Source: Ascidiimonas aurantiaca (GTDB lineage Bacteria > Bacteroidota > Bacteroidia > Flavobacteriales > Flavobacteriaceae). From it: a stretch of 64,000 nucleotides of DNA. A program made the position numbers and the translations under genes. Below the pieces are notes generated by a model. The model made no database searches and was not told where the DNA came from. It saw only the letters and a program-made list of their open reading frames with translations. The stretch covers positions 1 to 64,000 of the forward strand of contig NZ_JBBEWR010000002.1 of the NCBI RefSeq assembly GCF_037646345.1, in the 5' to 3' direction. Each line of letters starts with the position of its first letter. Position 1 is the first letter of the stretch. This document shows, piece by piece, positions 59,297 through 64,000 of this stretch.

Positions 59297-60916
59297 ATGA
59301 AATATATCCCCTTACTACTAGTTCTTATGCTAACATCCTGTTCTCCAAAGAAAGAACAGGTAGATATGATGTTGTTTAATGCAAACATTTATCAGGTAGA
59401 TAAAGATTTTACCAATAGCCAGGCATTTGCCATAAAAGATGGTAAATTCATTGCTATAGGTACTACCGAAGACATTTTGAATGCATATGTGTCAGATCAA
59501 ATGTTTGATGCAGAAGGTAAAACCGTTCTTCCCGGTTTTTATGATGCCCATTGCCATTTTTACCAGTTAGGGCTCAATAAGCAGAAAGTCGATCTTACGG
59601 GAACCACCAGTTATGAAGAAGTACTGGAACGTACGGTGGCTTTTCAAAAAGAGCGCAATACCCGCTTTATCCTGGGCCGGGGCTGGGACCAAAATGACTG
59701 GGAAGTAAAAGAATTTCCAACTAAAAAAGAATTGGACGCTCTTTTTCCCGATACTCCTGTGGCGCTTGAAAGAGTAGATGGCCATGCATATTTGGTAAAC
59801 CAAAAAGCACTGGATCTTGCCGGAATAGACAAAAACACCCGTATTGAAGGTGGTGAGATCGAAATAAAAAATGGCGAACTTACCGGTATTTTGATAGATA
59901 ACCCTATGGCTATGGTAGATGCCGTGATCCCTTCTCCTAACAGAGAAACGAAAATAAGAGCTCTGCAAGATGCCGAAAAAATATGTTTTTCTTACGGGCT
60001 CACCACAGTAAACGATGCCGGCTTAAGCAAAGAGATCATTTCTCTGATAGACAGTTTACAACAGGCAGATCTTTTGCAGATGCAGGTATATGCTATGGTA
60101 AGTAATACTCCCGAAAACCTGGATTATTACCTTAATAAAGGAGTGATTAAAACAGATAAACTCCACGTGAGATCAGTTAAAGTATATGGTGATGGAGCCT
60201 TAGGTTCCCGTGGTGCTGCTTTAAAAGAACCTTATTCAGATAAACCGGGACACCACGGTGCGCTGGTTACACCTGCCTCAGAAATTAAAGAACTGGCTCA
60301 ACGTATTGCGGCCTCAGAATACCAAATGAATACACATGCTATAGGAGACTCTGCGAACATTGTGGTTTTAAGAGCGTATAAGGAAGCGCTGAAAGGAAAA
60401 GAAGACCGGCGGTGGAAAATAGAACATGCACAAATTATAGATACTATAGATTTTGATTATTTTGAAAACGGTATCATCCCGTCAGTACAGCCTACCCATG
60501 CTACCAGTGATATGTATTGGGCAGAAGACCGTTTGGGGCATGAACGAATAAAAGGAGCTTACGCTTTTAGAACTCTTCTTGGCAAAGCAAAGATAGTGGC
60601 ACTTGGAACCGATTTTCCGGTAGAAAAAGTGAGCCCTTTTTTAACTTTTTATGCAGCGGTAGCAAGAAAAGACGTTGAGGGATATCCTGAAGGTGGTTTT
60701 TTACCACAGGAAAGCCTGAGCCGGGAAGAAGCTTTAAAAGGAATGACCATATGGGCGGCATATTCAAATTTTGAAGAGAAGGAGAGAGGAAGTATCGAAA
60801 TAGGGAAGAAAGCCGATTTTATAATTCTGGATGAAAACATTATGGAAGTTCCCGAAGAAGAAATTCCTAATATAAAAACACTCCAAACATTTATATCAGG
60901 AAAAAAAGTGAATTGA
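59297..60916 (+). CDS. Lipoprotein amidohydrolase (YtcJ-like)
   Basis: This 539-residue metal-dependent hydrolase has a lipoprotein signal (LLLVLMLTSCSPKK). The amidohydrolase-3 fold is shown by VLPGFYDAHCHFYQLG (metal-binding HxH), RGWDQNDWE, VKVYGDGALGSRGAAL, NTHAIGD, KIEHAQIID and LGTDFPVE. The C-terminal KKADFIILDENIM is the usual composite beta-sandwich end. All metal ligands seem present, so it should be active in the periplasm. Substrate is unknown; relatives act on amides and formamides. A strong terminator follows. Confidence 0.9.
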   Translation: MKYIPLLLVLMLTSCSPKKEQVDMMLFNANIYQVDKDFTNSQAFAIKDGKFIAIGTTEDILNAYVSDQMFDAEGKTVLPGFYDAHCHFYQLGLNKQKVDLTGTTSYEEVLERTVAFQKERNTRFILGRGWDQNDWEVKEFPTKKELDALFPDTPVALERVDGHAYLVNQKALDLAGIDKNTRIEGGEIEIKNGELTGILIDNPMAMVDAVIPSPNRETKIRALQDAEKICFSYGLTTVNDAGLSKEIISLIDSLQQADLLQMQVYAMVSNTPENLDYYLNKGVIKTDKLHVRSVKVYGDGALGSRGAALKEPYSDKPGHHGALVTPASEIKELAQRIAASEYQMNTHAIGDSANIVVLRAYKEALKGKEDRRWKIEHAQIIDTIDFDYFENGIIPSVQPTHATSDMYWAEDRLGHERIKGAYAFRTLLGKAKIVALGTDFPVEKVSPFLTFYAAVARKDVEGYPEGGFLPQESLSREEALKGMTIWAAYSNFEEKERGSIEIGKKADFIILDENIMEVPEEEIPNIKTLQTFISGKKVN

Positions 60917-60922
60917 TATTAT

Positions 60923-60957
60923 AAAAATCCCCTTCCGTTTGAGAAGGGGATTTTTTT
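60923..60957 (+). terminator. Terminator between the amidohydrolase and DUF2911 genes
   Basis: The inverted repeat AAAAATCCCCTTC/GAAGGGGATTTTT with a 7-nt loop has a T-run on both strands and lies between convergent genes, so it can serve both. Confidence 0.87.
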
Positions 60958-60979
60958 ATGTGTATATCTAACCTGGTTT

Positions 60980-61519
60980 CTACAGGTCTATAGGAATAGC
61001 TACGCGGGTAGTGTCCCATCCCAGAACCATATGCACACCCTGATCTACCGGTTTAAAAGCAATAGAGAAGGCTTCCAGCTCTTTTTCATCGGTTTTTGAT
61101 GGTACTTTAATGCGGGCCACATCCAGCTTTTCTTCATAGGAATACGCACCCCAAACATCTAACTTGGAGTTTAAGATAATGGTCCATTCATTTTCACCGG
61201 GAATAGTATGCAATACATAAGTACCTGCTTTCACATTTTTGTTCCCAAATTTTACATTCTTATAAAACGTAATTTCTGTAGCTTCATTGGCACCCGTTCT
61301 CCATATCTGGTTATATGCAACAATACCCCCAAAGATCTTCCGCTCCTTCTTCTGCGGTCTTCCATATACCACTTTAATAAGAGGTGGTGCATTTCTTTCA
61401 GTACGATAATACGTAATGTCATGCGGGCTTTTATCAAGTCCGCTAAACTTTTGGGCCTGGGTTTCGTTCATAAAGGCAAAAGCCAGTGTTGTGAAAATAA
61501 GTGCTGTGATTCTTCTCAT
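60980..61519 (-). CDS. DUF2911 family exported protein
   Basis: This 179-residue protein has a signal peptide (LAFAFMNETQAQ). The DUF2911 pattern is visible: VVYGRPQKKERKIFGGIV, WRTGANEATEITFYKNVKFG, AGTYVLHTIPGENEWTIILN and WGAYSYEEKLDVARIKV. It should fold as a small periplasmic beta-sandwich. The function of the family is not established. The gene is convergent with the amidohydrolase gene. Confidence 0.88.
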   Translation of the reverse strand: MRRITALIFTTLAFAFMNETQAQKFSGLDKSPHDITYYRTERNAPPLIKVVYGRPQKKERKIFGGIVAYNQIWRTGANEATEITFYKNVKFGNKNVKAGTYVLHTIPGENEWTIILNSKLDVWGAYSYEEKLDVARIKVPSKTDEKELEAFSIAFKPVDQGVHMVLGWDTTRVAIPIDL

Positions 61520-61772
61520 GATACTAATATCTGTTTTATGTGTTAAAGCTAAAAAATGAACTTCTTATGATTTTGTTAAACATTGGTAGGGAATTGTTAA
61601 AGTTACCTTACACTTACACATCAAAAAAAATACTTCATACAACAGTTTTTATAGTTTTATATTTTAATATTATAACTAAATAAAGTTTTAAAATGTAATT
61701 AAAATAGCTTTTAATGTTTTAATAATAAAAATATAAGTGCAATTTTGATATTCAATTATAACTTAAAAAATT

Positions 61773-63404
61773 ATGTGCGGAATTTTAGCAATTATTGGCA
61801 AAGAGAAAGATCCCGGGCTGGTAAAAAGTATATCAAAGAGAATGCATCATCGCGGACCCGATGAAAGTGATATACATATTACCGATAACGGATACGTATT
61901 GAGTCATGAACGATTGTCGATCATAGACCTTCATACAGGTAAGCAACCTATACAGGGAACAGATACCGCCTGGATGGTGCATAATGGAGAAATATATAAC
62001 CATCAGCATTTAAGAGAAACCGTTTTGAAAGAGCACACTTTCCGCACCACTTCCGATTCTGAAGTCATAGTTCATCTTTATGAAGAATTTGGTTATGACT
62101 TTTGTAACAGGCTTGACGGGGTTTTTGCTTTTGTAGTTGTAAATGGAGATGATTTTATGGCCGGACGTGACCCTGTTGGTGTAAAACCTCTGTATTATGG
62201 AAAAGATAGTGAGGGTACCATGTATTTTGCTTCAGAAATGAAGGCCCTTGCAGATCAATGTATTGAATTTACCACTTTTCCGCCGGGGCATTTCTATACA
62301 CCTAAAACCGGTTTTGTGGCTTATTACAAGCCTGCCTGGTTTGATCCGGCAAAAGCAACCCAAAACCTGGATCTTAAAACACTTAGAGATGGACTAATTA
62401 ACGCTACCAAAAAACGCCTCTTGGCAGATGTGCCTGTTGGAGTTTTACTATCAGGCGGACTCGATTCGTCGTTAACCTCTTCTATTGCCAGCAGGTTACT
62501 AAAAAACACTAACAGCAAGCTGCATTCTTTTTCTATTGGTCTGGACTCAGAAGCACCTGATTTGCTGGCGGCAAGAAAAGTGGCCGACTACCTGGGTACA
62601 GAACACCATGAAATACATTTTTCAGTAGAAAAGGGCATAAGTATATTGGAAAAGCTTATCTGGCATCTCGAAACTTACGACGTTACTTCCATAAGAGCTT
62701 CTACCCCCATGTATTTCATGAGCAAAGTGATCACCGACATGGGGATCAAAGTAGTTCTTAGCGGTGAAGGGGCCGATGAAATATTTGGAGGATATCTTTA
62801 TTTTAGAAATGCCCCATCTGATCTGGAATTTCAAAAAGAAACTATTGAAAGAGTACAAAAACTGGCTACGGCCGATTGTTTGAGAGCCGACAAAAGTACA
62901 ATGGCTCACGGCCTCGAAGTCCGCGTACCGTTTCTCGATAAAGACTTTCTGGATATTGCCATGCATATAGCTCCCGAATACAAACAGCCCAAAAACTTTA
63001 AAGACATAGAAAAATATATACTTCGAAAAGCTTTTGATACTCCTGAGAAGCCATTTCTTCCCGACGAAGTGCTCTGGAGGCAAAAAGAACAGTTTTCAGA
63101 TGGAGTAGGCTATGGTTGGATAGATCAGTTGATCGCTCATTGCGAATTAAAGGTAACCGATGCACAAATGGCCGAAGCAGCGGTTAAGTACCCTGTAAAT
63201 ACCCCTGCCACCAAAGAAGCTTATTATTACAGAGAGATATTCAGCCGTCACTTTCCTCAAGACAGTGCTGCGGCTACCGTTCGGAAATGGATACCCAAAT
63301 GGCAAAAAAATACAGATCCGAGTGGGAGAGCTAATGCCGCACATGTGAATGCCGATACTACTATTGCACAACCGTCGCAAAAAGTTTTTACAGAGGCTTT
63401 ATAG
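61773..63404 (+). CDS. asnB: Asparagine synthase (glutamine-hydrolysing)
   Basis: This 543-residue enzyme makes asparagine from aspartate, ATP and glutamine. It starts with MCGILAIIG, where Cys-2 is the glutaminase nucleophile. The glutaminase domain has RMHHRGPDESD, LSHERLSIIDL and NGEIYNH. The synthetase domain has the ATP-pyrophosphatase motif VLLSGGLDSSLTSS and VVLSGEGADEIFGGYLYF. The length matches E. coli AsnB. The 250-nt region upstream is AT-rich with no exact -7 match. A terminator follows 43 nt after the stop. Confidence 0.97.
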   Translation: MCGILAIIGKEKDPGLVKSISKRMHHRGPDESDIHITDNGYVLSHERLSIIDLHTGKQPIQGTDTAWMVHNGEIYNHQHLRETVLKEHTFRTTSDSEVIVHLYEEFGYDFCNRLDGVFAFVVVNGDDFMAGRDPVGVKPLYYGKDSEGTMYFASEMKALADQCIEFTTFPPGHFYTPKTGFVAYYKPAWFDPAKATQNLDLKTLRDGLINATKKRLLADVPVGVLLSGGLDSSLTSSIASRLLKNTNSKLHSFSIGLDSEAPDLLAARKVADYLGTEHHEIHFSVEKGISILEKLIWHLETYDVTSIRASTPMYFMSKVITDMGIKVVLSGEGADEIFGGYLYFRNAPSDLEFQKETIERVQKLATADCLRADKSTMAHGLEVRVPFLDKDFLDIAMHIAPEYKQPKNFKDIEKYILRKAFDTPEKPFLPDEVLWRQKEQFSDGVGYGWIDQLIAHCELKVTDAQMAEAAVKYPVNTPATKEAYYYREIFSRHFPQDSAAATVRKWIPKWQKNTDPSGRANAAHVNADTTIAQPSQKVFTEAL

Positions 63405-63446
63405 GTGTGTTTCCGTTACATATAACCGATAAAACCCACGAAAAGA

Positions 63447-63473
63447 GGAGTGTTTTTTAGCACTCCTTTTTTT
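63447..63473 (+). terminator. Intrinsic terminator after asnB
   Basis: A 6-bp stem (GGAGTG/CACTCC, loop TTTTTTAG) is followed by seven T. Confidence 0.75.
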
Positions 63474-63552
63474 ATGTATTTTTTCACATGAAATTGTTAA
63501 TAACTTAACAAGGTAAAAGTGCTTCAAACCCGCAAAATGACTAATGTTTTGT

Positions 63553-63560
63553 TATATTTG
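63553..63560 (+). promoter_or_regulatory. Predicted -7 box of gyrB promoter
   Basis: TATATTTG matches TAnnTTTG exactly, 37 nt upstream of the gyrB ATG. Confidence 0.6.
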
Positions 63561-63596
63561 TTCGTTTGGTAATTTGTTAAAAATAACCTGAGAGAT

Positions 63597-64000
63597 ATGA
63601 GTGAAGAAGTAAATAAAAACAATTATTCTGCAGACAGTATCCAGGCCCTTGAGGGTATGGAGCATGTAAGGATGCGTCCTTCCATGTATATAGGTGATGT
63701 AGGCCCCAGAGGATTACACCATTTAGTGTACGAAGTTGTTGATAATTCTATTGATGAAGCGCTTGCCGGTTACTGTGATTCTATTAAAGTCGTTATAAAC
63801 GAAGATAACTCGATTACCGTTGAAGATAACGGTAGGGGGATCCCGGTAGATATGCACAAAAAAGAAGGGGTTTCTGCTCTTGAAGTTGTAATGACCAAAA
63901 TTGGGGCGGGAGGTAAGTTTGATAAAGATTCGTATAAAGTATCCGGGGGTCTTCACGGTGTAGGGGTGTCCTGCGTAAATGCCCTTTCCGATCATCTTAA
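63597..64000 (+). CDS. gyrB: DNA gyrase subunit B (N-terminal part, cut by window end)
   Basis: The visible 134 codons start MSEEVNKNNYSADSIQALEG and show the GHKL ATPase motifs of GyrB. These are MRPSMYIGDVGPRGLHHLVYEVVDNSIDEALAGYC split over residues 27-60, then ITVEDNGRGIPVDMH and GGKFDKDSYKVSGGLHGVGVSCVNAL. The ATP-binding Asn and Asp residues are present. The rest of the gene lies beyond the window. GyrB with GyrA introduces negative supercoils. The start is preceded by the Bacteroidota -7 box noted at 63553. Confidence 0.97.
   Translation, partial: MSEEVNKNNYSADSIQALEGMEHVRMRPSMYIGDVGPRGLHHLVYEVVDNSIDEALAGYCDSIKVVINEDNSITVEDNGRGIPVDMHKKEGVSALEVVMTKIGAGGKFDKDSYKVSGGLHGVGVSCVNALSDHL

Noticed and set aside
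1..64000. CRISPR arrays and tRNA genes
   Set aside because: No regularly spaced direct repeats were seen, and the only tRNA-like T-arm I found belongs to tmRNA. A covariance-model scan would be needed to exclude tRNAs fully.

Overview
The window reads as a chromosomal segment of a Gram-negative Bacteroidota bacterium, most likely Flavobacteriaceae. Several independent signs support this: the type IX secretion gene porT next to ubiE, the TamA-like lipoprotein TamL, TonB-dependent receptors paired with DUF4249, a YpdA reductase, the short primary sigma factor, KdsA for lipopolysaccharide, a tmRNA with tag GENNYALAA, and many promoters with the Bacteroidota -7 box TAnnTTTG. The DNA is AT-rich. 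The genus cannot be fixed from the sequence alone.

Region 1 (1-25.6 kb) is mostly conserved housekeeping DNA. It starts with two tandem MG2/plug-like envelope proteins (one cut by the window edge) and an MtfA-type peptidase. Then follow ypdA-rpe, rpoD, an esterase, pnp, rpsO, two lipoproteins (one with beta/gamma-crystallin repeats), accD, fbaA, tamL, a TrmH-type methyltransferase, porT-ubiE, trkA-trkH, the Sua5 tRNA-modification gene and an ECF sigma factor with a membrane partner. A 43-residue membrane protein lies between trkH and sua5.

Region 2 (about 25.6-46.7 kb) is accessory in character: longer AT-rich spacers, TTG starts, regulators and gene relics. It holds two intact AraC regulators and relics of an S41 peptidase and probably of two more AraC genes. 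It also holds an acyltransferase and a TonB receptor-DUF4249-LytS-LytTR operon. The most interesting part is a 'grasp-with-spasm' peptide-modification cluster on the minus strand (36,980-40,604). In transcription order it encodes a 49-residue precursor, a DUF6624-like protein, a 54-residue precursor, an ATP-grasp ligase, a 59-residue basic ORF that overlaps the ligase gene, and a SPASM-domain maturase without the radical-SAM CxxxCxxC. The two precursors share the core DKYDxDLDRxI and a GG pair at residues 17-18. Upstream lie a putative membrane-bound one-component regulator and, divergently, a polyproline mini-lipoprotein and a TPR histidine kinase/LuxR-type response regulator pair. Two small cysteine-containing proteins and a secreted nuclease-like protein close the region.

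Region 3 (46.8-64 kb) returns to core genes: tmRNA, a saccharopine/alanine dehydrogenase-like enzyme, kdsA with a GNAT gene, typA, a YgjV-like protein, ftsE, a 1009-residue TPR protein with a beta-barrel partner, an amidohydrolase, a DUF2911 protein, asnB and the start of gyrB.

All assignments come from reading motifs and family resemblance by eye. No database search was possible, so exact family names for the hypothetical proteins are provisional.
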